NCBI GenBank assembly: GCA_965215215.1 | Contig: OZ244043.1 | Coordinates: 1,364,001-1,428,000 of the forward strand | DNA length: 64,000 nucleotides | Source of the DNA: CALDTK01 sp965215215 | GTDB lineage: Bacteria > Bacteroidota > Bacteroidia > Chitinophagales > Saprospiraceae | Direction: 5' to 3' | Shown: positions 47,301 through 54,184 of the stretch, piece after piece | Layout of the letters: each line of letters starts with the position of its first letter | Position numbering within the stretch: the first letter of the stretch is position 1 | Translations under genes and position numbers: made by a program | The notes under the pieces: generated by a model | Database searches by the model: none | What the model saw: only the letters and a program-made list of their open reading frames with translations | What the model was told of the DNA's origin: nothing

Positions 47301-49493
47301 GCAGAACTACTGGAGGCCTACGCCAAGGCACTTACCACCTTACAAACGGGCGGAGGGCACTACACCCGCCGACCAATTCAGCTCAAGCCGCTTGCCGTAG
47401 GTGGCTACGCCCCACTGCGCAACCAAGTTCGCGAGCAGGTGATGCCGGGCCTCTTCGCGCGCCGTAGGGCGGGTGGTGACGCCACGCTCAACGAGGCGGA
47501 GATCGCTCGCTTCTTCGACTTAATCGCTCTGGCGGTGGACCGTAGCGCGGTGATCTCCTTGGCGCAGGGCTCGATCGACGAGCTCGGCGGCGTCAGCGGT
47601 AGCAGCGACTTTGACCTCGATGACGCGCTCGAAGTTTTGCGGGAAGCGAACGTCAACCTGACCGACTGCGAGTGGGACAACCTCACCGTCCCCTACCCCC
47701 AGCTCGAGCGCCTCGTCGACGACTACCTCGGGGGCAACAACGCTTGGACCTACTTACGTGAAAACGACAACGAGTCGGCGATGCTCCGCCTGCTCGGTCG
47801 GGTGAAGCCTGCCGAGAGCCACGCCTTCCTCACGCACCTGTCCGAGACGAAGCTGCCCGACGGTGAGTACGCCTGGAAAGAACTCATCGACCGCATCGAC
47901 AAGGATTGGATCGCCCTCGGGGCGGACAACGGCCAGGCGCTCGTTAACCAACTGATCCGCTTGTCGTCCGAAGCCTACGCGCAGGAGCGCGGCGGCCCGG
48001 TCGACGCGCAGGGCCTCAACCGGTACCTCGCCCGCCCGCTCGGCGTCACGCTCACCGACGAGGACATCGCTTTTGGGGAGCGCAAGGTGATCCCGTACAA
48101 CTACACCAAGCTGCTCGCACGCCTCGGTTACGATCTAGCGATCTCGCTGGAGGACGATCTGGATGCGCTTGCGCGAGATTGGACTGCGCAACCGTTGGAC
48201 TCGTGGTTCAGCTACCAAAGTACCGAGGTGACCGTCCGCCGGGACGGGCGTTTCGACATCCGCTACGACGTAGAGCAGGCGCCCCTCACGACCCGCCTGA
48301 CCGTCCCAGCAGCACGGGAGGGCTTGCACCCCTTCGAGCCGATCATCGTCGATCCCTCTTCGACCTACCGATCGGCCGCACCGTTCGTCGATGAGCTTCG
48401 CATCGTCCCGGCCTGCGTGCTGTATCAACTGGAGAACACTGCCGCCGCCGAGACGGTGACCGATGCGGTGGTGACGACGCTGGACGTGGTGAGTCTGGCG
48501 ACCCCGGTGGGGTGGGCGGCGAAGGTGGGGCGGGTCGGACAGCTCCTCCACTACGCGGACAAGGCCTCGTCGGTGCTCAGCCTGACGGCCTCGGCCTTCG
48601 ACGCCGGTCAGCCGGAGTCCGCAGCGGTTAAGGAGGTAGTCGACTGGCTCAACGTGTCAAGCGCCGCCCTCGGGGTAGCCTCCCTGACGCACTCTGGGGG
48701 ATCGTGGATTAAGGCGACCTACGAGGTCGACGACCTAAAGAAAGCGGTTCGGTTGGCGGACGCCGACCCGGGCACGGCGCGAGCGGTGGCCGAGGTGGAG
48801 CTACTGGCCGCCCGGACCGAGGCGCTGTCGGAGACGGCGAAGGCCTACATCCGGGAGAAGCCCGCAGTGCTCGAGGCGACCCGAGAGTTGCTTGTGGCAA
48901 GCGTCAACCGGCTGGGGGATGCCGGGGCGGGGGGCACGGCGGTGCGGGCGGCGGTGGTACGGGCGTTGGGGTCGATCGAGTCGGCGGTTGATGCGCGCGG
49001 GCTGCTCGTGTCTGTAGTTGGACTATCGAAAGCACAGGTCGACGAAATCGCTCGCGTTTTGGGCGATGATGAGATGCTTCTCGCCTTTGCGAGATCGCTT
49101 GAGGGTGGCAGCAATGAGCTTAAAGCGTGGTACAGGATTGCGAATGGAGACGACCTTCGGGACAAAGTCCAGGCGTGGGAAATAGTTAGTGAAGTAGGAA
49201 TAGCTACATCCTTACGTCACGACCCAGTTGTTATTGGGAAAGTGAGAGATTACATTATCAGTAATCCAGCTGGTCGCGAAGAACTAATACTTGCATTAAA
49301 GAGTGAATCTAATCCTAGTAATTGGCTCGACAGGTTGGCATGGCGGCTAGATATCATTCAAAAATACGGAAATGATATCGACGACTTTCAACCCCAGGGA
49401 ATGTCGGTTACTGAGAGCGCATTTGAATTTACATCTTCGACAATGTATGGCGTAGTGATCCGAGCGATACCCACGCCTCGACGACCTGTGTGA
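41376..49493 (+). CDS. Giant FN3/metalloprotease protein, polymorphic-toxin carrier cut by an IS
   Basis: Signal peptide to about residue 45 (FLLPQNGSAQ), then an N-terminal domain (FPVQVTTVVAQASTYPEDL) typical of giant FN3 proteins of Bacteroidota, several FN3-like blocks, and a zinc-protease motif HELGHGAFRLEH (His1659, Glu1660, His1663). Then a long helical region and a hydrophobic pre-toxin stretch near 48,470-48,720 (VVSLATPVGWAAKVG). GC drops sharply at ~49,010. Native sequence ends at 49414, where a 933-bp IS enters; the last 26 codons (to 49493) are IS DNA. Between ~41,817 and ~42,330 the printed frame is Arg/Pro-rich noise while the +1 frame gives a normal FN3 sequence, so two compensating indels are present. 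Confidence 0.8.
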   Translation: MISTPTHTLQHLFCCIWNKLRTAQGVACVLVGLLVFLLPQNGSAQTFPVQVTTVVAQASTYPEDLSRPGALVVSVLLLDPNQRQPAGLPVRLAIEVADHTGRVLRVSEPATLPVVNLLPNVPTVLTGAALRPYLEQVVAASARRAASGGGQPRRGLWERPDDLARGTADRLRDRLRGQPPRPAPDLAAGLRDGLRGAPRPPFSAHARRRRPRHRRSTHRQRYRRPDLRVGPQPRRGERGRLRAHRLRGPANGERAILRVRHGRVAALARAFARGPRARRADDLRVERVRRPPAGGPRVPLHRARGRPLRPDAVPQPRAGPPARFRYLPAPDPIVPVCYQPDRLTFFAKPAGRSSTATQVKALAGEFGAGARRVAERRVAAAERTENTYRVTWTGSEELADARHTITVRDFRGEPLLSADVPAASARLRVRELRRGGRASAMGRRRARHRGVAGVYDDGYLYAFDLDLSKLVAAERRRRLDAVGIDYDDTALDAAARADSTAVARAADSAVAVPGPSRTPALNQQTAPSSGSVPSGGNIPSVADSTDGLPALPPPPNSVEAVRAALGLDTRMLLNRVASVEVCIVCPITGEVNCAAIPVDAVEEAPTEDCDLSGEIVAEVGGTRATELDLRWRLRGRLRGDSIKVTYVALDEDGLDVGTPTAVHLRKDARALTLRDLREDTDYRITVCWHCAVPTGDERPVVRRRCASPLRVRTAAFVCLDSLALLELVDVTGLPADRVDVDFAELATVADASRLTVALVDAASRAPAARLDSAALSEERTQRRYLGLPSGSEQAVRICYACPPGATAPVRPPPFDSNSVASLLADSVARGTTDTYAGNGQRIDPQTVAAAPIALSPTGESDGLASGDTSGVAALRGAGVLPPPPGNTPDAVAERHCATIPVRVPTCAEFDLAFETTAVAFDGAWLRWRYAGEDTVTLEVKPINRTDADGAEVQFRTGETALRTVRAHAGNGLTRDGEFAVFALDSLVELTEYAVKVCGGCADELKCGWIELWTPDVSCKLGRVEAYAYSCDPGYEFAPAVFGAERAPRLNPGDTIWAGDFLVQVVEATEVAAPTGAGSLGDGGERGGAGADGMAAETPDAGTRTGTTTTAGRADDPGPGEGPFFRGYGFVRLPMLDDALVQLEFDAIEVSKTCRMVSGDMRMVSPVYTPGDLLDGFGGGAGGGAPGDATEHADWLDGMRGAMGGYPGPGGPAWDDWLNGLRGGQAAYADLPFYSEDVARAIQDAIDCLNAVESVYAEELYDLREAERDEAIAALDPEREAYFAAEAAVCAAKLRAALDAAAQYEGLLYAAPYAVDFRTGTLARGRGSAPDQAAADGIDRQPAAAIAGGYTARAIAGRDYRVGWVSTAGGKPIDVTGFRASGYGDGGEAGAGYASRVATPEGAGAAIAPGAKVLDAEAGLVAGWRATDGTPIEGAGLDEAAVEITGSLSARQVGGARALKRRTEATVRVAVVNPDTGRMITVTDETGVAVADSVDPRVAAPPVVFAGELSLVDYATTQQRTLHLVGLDSVTLAAGGSSLTPDELERRLNAIYAGAQVEWTIVIDPALPTAELRELDSEFTGRFADTGSGLASAYTAEMRVVRRAQKQSDAGVEKQDLYLVLAPALGGDRLGFMPRGKRFGFVDVGRHGGDGEALVRTIAHELGHGAFRLEHLDVRYAADGYTGGATDNLMESANGGVHLGKWQWDNCHDPESNVALFDDDEEGEYVYVSGAFLAEAIAPYAVDGRLAVMSPVGEPVALDVSRITDLMFSSGGERWMRSGETINEFLPVGSLVGFAYGPDTGAEAGEVDQVAEAGIYVACSDGEYGIQEGIADLRSVSSFKCGGAKLAPGTPKTGAEALLARVSHDADGKPGLVLATRNVNEGPPLDPKSFDAYLDNFFSVDAQGVYTALGEFSPLARADGAAISNEFYHELYLDFVANHREYADYRRLSSFYIGGSALVFQNFEPLASACGLSTGPAELLEAYAKALTTLQTGGGHYTRRPIQLKPLAVGGYAPLRNQVREQVMPGLFARRRAGGDATLNEAEIARFFDLIALAVDRSAVISLAQGSIDELGGVSGSSDFDLDDALEVLREANVNLTDCEWDNLTVPYPQLERLVDDYLGGNNAWTYLRENDNESAMLRLLGRVKPAESHAFLTHLSETKLPDGEYAWKELIDRIDKDWIALGADNGQALVNQLIRLSSEAYAQERGGPVDAQGLNRYLARPLGVTLTDEDIAFGERKVIPYNYTKLLARLGYDLAISLEDDLDALARDWTAQPLDSWFSYQSTEVTVRRDGRFDIRYDVEQAPLTTRLTVPAAREGLHPFEPIIVDPSSTYRSAAPFVDELRIVPACVLYQLENTAAAETVTDAVVTTLDVVSLATPVGWAAKVGRVGQLLHYADKASSVLSLTASAFDAGQPESAAVKEVVDWLNVSSAALGVASLTHSGGSWIKATYEVDDLKKAVRLADADPGTARAVAEVELLAARTEALSETAKAYIREKPAVLEATRELLVASVNRLGDAGAGGTAVRAAVVRALGSIESAVDARGLLVSVVGLSKAQVDEIARVLGDDEMLLAFARSLEGGSNELKAWYRIANGDDLRDKVQAWEIVSEVGIATSLRHDPVVIGKVRDYIISNPAGREELILALKSESNPSNWLDRLAWRLDIIQKYGNDIDDFQPQGMSVTESAFEFTSSTMYGVVIRAIPTPRRPV

Positions 49494-50347
49494 GGCGGTC
49501 GTAGCTCGCGCACAGCCGCCGGGACCACGTCAGCCACGAGAACGTCCGCTCGATGACCCACCGCTTCGGGAGCGGGACGAAGGCCTTGCCGTCCGCTTTG
49601 GCCTTCAGCCGGTTCGCCTCCGTGTAGTCGGAGCGTTTCACGATCGCCACGGTGAACCCTCGCGCGGCCGCCCCGCGCTCGAAGCCCCCGTAGGCGGCGT
49701 TGAGCGTACGCCATACGGACCTCGCCGAACCCCGCCTGGCGGACCGCGTCGAACAGCTCGGGCATCGCCTGCGAATCGTGGACGTTCGCCGCGCTCACCA
49801 CGCACGCCAGGACGTTGCCGCGGGTGTCGGTCGCGGTGTGGTACTTCACGCCGTTGACCTCCTTGTGGCCGTCGGAGCCGCGCTCAGCGCGTCGGCCCCA
49901 CACCCGCGATTTGACCGATTGCGAGTCGAGCACGCAGGCGGTCGGCTCGCAGTCAGCGGCGGGGGCGTCGCCGGCGGGAGGCGCCGCTCTTAAGTGTTTG
50001 ACGAGTATGGCGTTGAGCGCGTCGATGACGTAGGCGTCGGCCCACTTACGGAAGTGGTAGTAGACCGTGCCCGCGGGCGGGAAGCGCCCGCGCGGCAACT
50101 CGGCCCACTGACACCCGGTGCGCAACTGGAAGAAGATCGCCTCGGCGATGGCGCGGAGGGGGTGTTTGAGCTTGCGGGGGCCAACGAGCCTCAGGAGCTC
50201 CGGCTCCGGTACCTCCCACCGGCTATCGGTGAGGAAAGTACAGGGGTTAGGTAGTTGCATACCCCCCTGTATGCCTCCCGATAGTTCTTGTTCGACCGGC
50301 TAAACCGAACCGAACAGATGGAGGAAAATATCAATTCAAACAGGCTC
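49415..50347 (-). mobile_element. IS5-like insertion sequence, copy 1 (933 bp)
   Basis: Ends GAGCGCATTTGAATT / GAGCCTGTTTGAATT (imperfect inverted repeats), flanked by 3-bp duplications TGA (49412-49414 and 50348-50350). A TNA target fits the IS1031/IS427 side of the IS5 family. Same length and, where compared, same sequence as 52562-53494, but in the opposite orientation. It splits the giant toxin gene between carrier and tip. Confidence 0.9.
49429..50260 (-). CDS. IS5-family transposase, two frames
   Basis: The N-terminal frame has the DUF4096-like start (WEVPEPELLRLVGPRKLKHPL), a WAD-x-Y segment and first catalytic Asp in CVLDSQSVKS. The C-terminal frame (49429-49650) carries KRWVIERTFSWLTW with the catalytic Glu. 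The frames switch where the second catalytic Asp should be: the local sequence reads NAAYGGFERG in one frame instead of DAAYGG. Expression would need a ribosomal frameshift, or the copy is inactive. Confidence 0.8.
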
Positions 50348-50795
50348 TGACTTACCAGAAGAGATTATCGAAGATTTAACTACCGCCTCGAGTGCGCCGC
50401 CAGAATTTCTCTATAAAGCAATCGAAGACGTAGTATTATCGGGAGCTACGATTCCAAATAAATTAACCGTCGGTCCCGGTAAAAAACTTTACAAAATTGT
50501 TCCTAAAGGCGATAAAGTTACTGCATTTAGTCCTTACTGGGTGTCCGGAGATCAGTGGGATGACATCAAAGGATTAGTGAATGTCGAGCAGAAACTCGGT
50601 TTGCCAATAAGTAGTCACTCCGTTGATTATGATCTGTATGAGATCGTAGCCAATCGCACGGTAGATATCTTTGAGAGTACGGTGGCGCCCACGATTCAAA
50701 ATGGCTACAAGACAACAGGAGGAGCTACTCAAACTCTCGTACTAGATCGTACGGCATGGGATAGTCCCGTAAAACTAAAAAATTATCGCCCATGA
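50348..50795 (+). pseudogene. Severed toxin tip T1 of the giant protein
   Basis: Continues the giant gene exactly: with IS copy 1 and one TGA removed, codons run GTT ACT GAC TTA CCA without a stop to 50795. The tip domain reads KKLYKIVPKGDKVTAFSPYW, then EQKLGLPISSHSVDYDLYEI and TTGGATQTLVLDRTAWDSP. The same pattern recurs in tip T5 (58800-59268). This is a toxin-tip family I have seen at the C termini of large exported proteins but cannot name. Its TGA overlaps the next gene by 4 bp. AT-rich compared with the carrier. Confidence 0.8.
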
Positions 50796-51076
50796 TATAT
50801 CGAATAATCGAGCAGTTAAGGAATATGGAATCGTTATCCACCATCGAACGGTACGATCGGATGTTGGTGGTATCCGCTGCGACTCGCGAACTTGTACTTG
50901 CAAATGCATCGTTCAAGAACACTGAGTTAGCCAAGCGTGTGCTTCGCGAGCTACATGAGCAGAGGTACCGAATGGCGTATAATAAGGCCACAGATCGGGG
51001 CGAATTCGATAGAGAACTTGAGGAGAGTTCGCGCAGGCTCAGGGAGGTTATGGCGCAGGGTGGAGAAAGTACGTGA
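50792..51076 (+). CDS. Probable immunity protein for tip T1
   Basis: 94 residues, mostly helical and charged (ELAKRVLRELHEQRYRMAYN). Start overlaps the tip's stop (ATGA). No family recognised; the role is inferred from the position directly after the tip, its small cytosolic nature, and the same layout after tips T2, T4 and T5. Confidence 0.65.
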   Translation: MIYRIIEQLRNMESLSTIERYDRMLVVSAATRELVLANASFKNTELAKRVLRELHEQRYRMAYNKATDRGEFDRELEESSRRLREVMAQGGEST

Positions 51077-51152
51077 ATACAGATTGGGTCATGTATCGAG
51101 AGCTTACCAGATTCCCATGCTCACGCTTCTTTGCAGTCCAAATCTGATTTAA

Positions 51153-51494
51153 TGTGCAGACGGTGGCGGGACGAGTGTTCCGATTAATTCGAATATATCG
51201 ACATCAGGTCCTAGCCCTGGAGGTGTTAACGCCTTGAGCGAGACACCGAACCCGAACTGGACGCCACAGCAGATTTGGGATAACATGAATGATCCGTGGC
51301 TGCGAGATGCGGCGGCAAGAGGTGATGTGATACGAGCGGTATCGGATCCTACTGTATCAGCTAACTTGATAAATGAAGCAACTGGCCAAATCACCTTTTT
51401 TGGTCGAGAAGTTGAGTTGTTGACGAAGCCGATTAGTCAGGGTGGGCTTGGCTACATATATGATGCGGCGAACTTTGTATTCAAAAAATCGTAG
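51153..51494 (+). pseudogene. Orphan toxin tip T2
   Basis: An open segment after a TAA, beginning with a Gly/Ser linker (GGGTSVPINSNISTSG) and then PNPNWTPQQIWDNMNDPWLR ... GLGYIYDAANFVFKK. The only usable start is a TTG at 51234. It looks like the C-terminal end of a carrier protein that is no longer present. Unrelated to T1 by eye. Toxic activity unknown. Confidence 0.55.
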
Positions 51495-51496
51495 AA

Positions 51497-51829
51497 ATGG
51501 ATAAGGTTTATGAGCTTCTTTGCTTGACTATTAAAATAGTTGACCAACGATTTGACGGTTATGAGGTGTGGGCGTCTTTCGGCCGCGGCAGGCAAATGCC
51601 ATTGGGGTTTTCTCTAGAATACTTTATTAGTGGGGATGTGCAAATAACTAAAAAAAACTATGGATTTAATAGGTCAATGAGTGCTGCCGAACATTTTGCT
51701 GAAGAGTTTGTAGAAAAATACAGACCAAGATTGTGTGGTAAGAATCGCATTACCGCAGAAGAATACCTAGAATGGTCGAATAACAATATCGATATTATCA
51801 AAAAAGCGGCTGCTTTACTTCAAACGTAG
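51497..51829 (+). CDS. Probable immunity protein for tip T2
   Basis: 110 residues, acidic and soluble, 2 bp after the T2 stop. Reads like a small immunity protein (FRGR-type turn at FGRGRQMPLGFSLEYF; C-terminal helical SAAEHFAEEFVEKYRP). AT-rich codons match T2 and not the surrounding chromosome. No named family recognised. Confidence 0.6.
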   Translation: MDKVYELLCLTIKIVDQRFDGYEVWASFGRGRQMPLGFSLEYFISGDVQITKKNYGFNRSMSAAEHFAEEFVEKYRPRLCGKNRITAEEYLEWSNNNIDIIKKAAALLQT

Positions 51830-52169
51830 GCTTTTTACCGTTATAGTTTTGGACGAAGTTATCAATGAAGAAGAAGAGGTGTATACGCGTGCCTGGATCT
51901 AGTTCAACGATTGACACACACTACGTTTATCTGCAGGTAAATGTCTGGTATGCATGCCTATTCAGGCAGCCGTAGACTGTATTGAATTGAAGGGTACAAT
52001 CGTGCAGACATCAATTTAGAAAGATATTCATTTTAACGAAGTTATGATAGAGGCACCAGGTGGTCCTGCGTTCTATACCGATTTAGCTAAGGATATTCTG
52101 AATATTGAGTATGACTCTCGTGGTTTTCTTTATTGTACTTATCATTGGAGTACGATCAAGCGGTCATAA
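51830..52169. other. Degenerate DNA between tip cassettes
   Basis: No intact gene. A 41-codon open stretch at 52044-52166 (MIEAPGGPAFYTDLAKDIL ... WSTIKRS) looks like a fragment of a tip or immunity gene. The rest is AT-rich with frequent stops. Confidence 0.4.
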
Positions 52170-52370
52170 ATGACTCCTCAGCAGATTAAAGACTACCCAG
52201 CTCTACCTGAGGTTCCTGATAGGATCGTCACTGCAAGTATTCCTGCGAATACGAGGATGAGGACGAGTAAGGTTTGAGAGAACTTTGGATCTAACGGCGG
52301 GCTTCAATTTGAGCTGCCATACCCCAATAACGCAGACCCGTCCTGGTTCGGAACCCCTAGTCAGCTATGA
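52170..52370 (+). pseudogene. Orphan toxin tip T3 with premature stop
   Basis: Reads LPEVPDRIVTASIPANTRMR, a TGA at 52275-52277, then in the same frame ENFGSNGGLQFELPYPNNAD and WFGTPSQL. The TGA stands where an Arg (CGA) would fit, so one C-to-T change has killed it. Only the last ~67 codons are left. Activity unknown. Confidence 0.6.
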
Positions 52371-52561
52371 TATAGAAGGCAAAGTAAGAATGGAATGTAC
52401 GTCTGGTCATATTGAAGTTAGGGTGTTCCAGGCGGACTATCCGCCGTGCGATAGAGCATACCGGAACGTAAATGCTATAGACTCACGAAGCGGTGCAACA
52501 GTGTGAAGAGTCGAGTCGAGCGGGAGAGTATGAAGCCTTACGGTTATTTGGACAGTTCTTA

Positions 52562-53494
52562 GAGCCTGTTTGAATTGATATTTTCCTCCATCTGTTCGGT
52601 TCGGTTTAGCCGGTCGAACAAGAACTATCGGGAGGCATACAGGGGGGTATGCAACTACCTAACCCCTGTACTTTCCTCACCGATAGCCGGTGGGAGGTAC
52701 CGGAGCCGGAGCTCCTGAGGCTCGTTGGCCCCCGCAAGCTCAAACACCCCCTCCGCGCCATCGCCGAGGCGATCTTCTTCCAGTTGCGCACCGGGTGTCA
52801 GTGGGCCGAGTTGCCGCGCGGGCGCTTCCCGCCCGCGGGCACGGTCTACTACCACTTCCGTAAGTGGGCCGACGCCTACGTCATCGACGCGCTCAACGCC
52901 ATACTCGTCAAACACTTAAGAGCGGCGCCTCCCGCCGGCGACGCCCCCGCCGCTGACTGCGAGCCGACCGCCTGCGTGCTCGACTCGCAATCGGTCAAAT
53001 CGCGGGTGTGGGGCCGACGCGCTGAGCGCGGCTCCGACGGCCACAAGGAGGTCAACGGCGTGAAGTACCACACCGCGACCGACACCCGCGGCAACGTCCT
53101 GGCGTGCGTGGTGAGCGCGGCGAACGTCCACGATTCGCAGGCGATGCCCGAGCTGTTCGACGCGGTCCGCCAGGCGGGGTTCGGCGAGGTCCGTATGGCG
53201 TACGCTCAACGCCGCCTACGGGGGCTTCGAGCGCGGGGCGGCCGCGCGAGGGTTCACCGTGGCGATCGTGAAACGCTCCGACTACACGGAGGCGAACCGG
53301 CTGAAGGCCAAAGCGGACGGCAAGGCCTTCGTCCCGCTCCCGAAGCGGTGGGTCATCGAGCGGACGTTCTCGTGGCTGACGTGGTCCCGGCGGCTGTGCG
53401 CGAGCTACGACCGCCTCACACAGGTCGTCGAGGCGTGGGTATCGCTCGGATCACTACGCCATACATTGTCGAAGATGTAAATTCAAATGCGCTC
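52562..53494 (+). mobile_element. IS5-like insertion sequence, copy 2 (933 bp)
   Basis: Same element as 49415-50347, opposite orientation, flanked by TTA (52559-52561 and 53495-53497). The different target duplications show independent insertions rather than one composite transposon. Confidence 0.9.
52649..53480 (+). CDS. IS5-family transposase (copy 2), two frames
   Basis: Same protein and same frame break as copy 1: the N-terminal frame runs from ATG 52649 through CVLDSQSVKS, and the C-terminal frame (53259-53480) carries VIERTFSWLTW. Because both copies share the break, the lesion either predates transposition or is a programmed frameshift site. Confidence 0.8.
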
Positions 53495-53640
53495 TTAGTT
53501 GATAAAGCACCACTAGCAACTTGGGCCGACCCTCTACTTCGTCTTCTGGGTCGAGAAGATGGTAATTTCATAAGTGCAACTGTAGCCTTCCCCTCTCTAA
53601 GACAGTCCGGGGTTAGAATGTAAAGGTAGGGATTCCTGTA

Positions 53641-53687
53641 CGCAGTGCTGGCGGGGGAGGCCGTAGGCCGAGTCCGCCAGCACTGCG
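53641..53687. repeat. 14-bp perfect inverted repeat at the IS3 truncation point
   Basis: CGCAGTGCTGGCGG (53641-53654) pairs with CCGCCAGCACTGCG (53674-53687); the 19-base centre holds GGCC-GTA-GGCC, which can pair again. It sits where the OrfB frame loses similarity and is probably the scar of a palindromic rearrangement. Confidence 0.7.
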
Positions 53688-53827
53688 TCGCCGCGGTCAG
53701 GGAGGCGCGTGCGGTAGTACCACGTCGCCCGCGATATACTGGCCAGGGCGCACGCCCGCGAGACTGGCCGGGCGTGCGCCTCATGGAAATAGCTCGCGAG
53801 CTTACGCCGTGCCTGAGAGCCTACCAC
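53680..53827 (-). pseudogene. IS3 OrfB transposase fragment
   Basis: Only the N-terminal motif is left (VSRACALASISRATWYYR, the family's 'R-S-T-Y-Y' segment). The DDE integrase core is absent. Confidence 0.7.
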
Positions 53828-54087
53828 TTTTTTGACAGCGCGTCCTCGAGGGCTTTGTCGTCGAGCTGGCTCTCGGCGTACATCGCTTTAAGCTTGGCGT
53901 TTTCGGCTTCGAGAGTCTTGAGGCGCCCGACGTCGGAGGCCTCCATGCCGCCGTACTTCTTACCCCAAGTGTAGATCGTCGCCGCGCTCACGCTCAACTC
54001 ACGCGCCAAGTCGGTCACGGAGCGGCCGGCTTTATTGTCCTTGAGGGCCTTGACGATCTGCACCTCGGTGAATTTGCTCCGTTTCAT
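53821..54087 (-). CDS. IS3-family OrfA (HTH protein)
   Basis: 88 residues: helix-turn-helix (SVTDLARELSVSAATIYTWG) and a leucine-zipper-like C-terminal helix (LKTLEAENAKLKAMYAESQ). Overlaps the OrfB fragment by 7 bp, as expected for -1 frameshifting in this family. Confidence 0.88.
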   Translation of the reverse strand: MKRSKFTEVQIVKALKDNKAGRSVTDLARELSVSAATIYTWGKKYGGMEASDVGRLKTLEAENAKLKAMYAESQLDDKALEDALSKKW

Positions 54088-54176
54088 GAGTCCAAAAGTT
54101 GCAATTTTGGGCTGTCTCGAAAACGGGGAAGGCTACACAACTGCGAAGACGCTTAGTCCTGGACAGAAGATTTACA
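54086..54176 (+). pseudogene. Orphan toxin tip T4, 5' fragment
   Basis: The frame ENGEGYTTAKTLSPGQKIY leads into the IS66 insertion point. Upstream it is fused to the IS3 end. It joins in frame to 56454-56772 when IS66 and one target duplication are removed (QKIY-GVLGDGQNPAGGYW). Confidence 0.6.
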
Positions 54177-54184
54177 GTATCCGC

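Larger units (their letters stand above)
52390..53623 (+). pseudogene. Immunity-like gene I3, frameshifted and split by IS copy 2
   Basis: Starts 19 bp after T3 with an ATG (MECTSGHIEVRVFQADYP). A +1 shift near 52,480 leads into the frame EESSRAGEYEALRLFGQF, which is cut by IS copy 2 at 52561 and resumes after it (LVDKAPLATWADPLLRLLG ... RQSGVRM, stop 53621-53623). Removing the IS and one TTA copy restores continuity. Role inferred from its place after T3. Confidence 0.5.
53624..54117 (-). mobile_element. Truncated IS3-family element
   Basis: Complete OrfA and only the first part of OrfB remain. The left end is near 54117 (GAGACAGCCC reading inward on the minus strand); the right end is lost next to a 14-bp inverted repeat at 53641-53687. 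It lies between I3 and tip T4 and has replaced the 5' part of T4. Confidence 0.75.

Noticed and set aside
49415..53494. Composite transposon formed by the two inverted 933-bp IS copies
   Set aside because: The two copies have different 3-bp target duplications (TGA and TTA), each intact, and each restores a separate gene when removed; they inserted independently.
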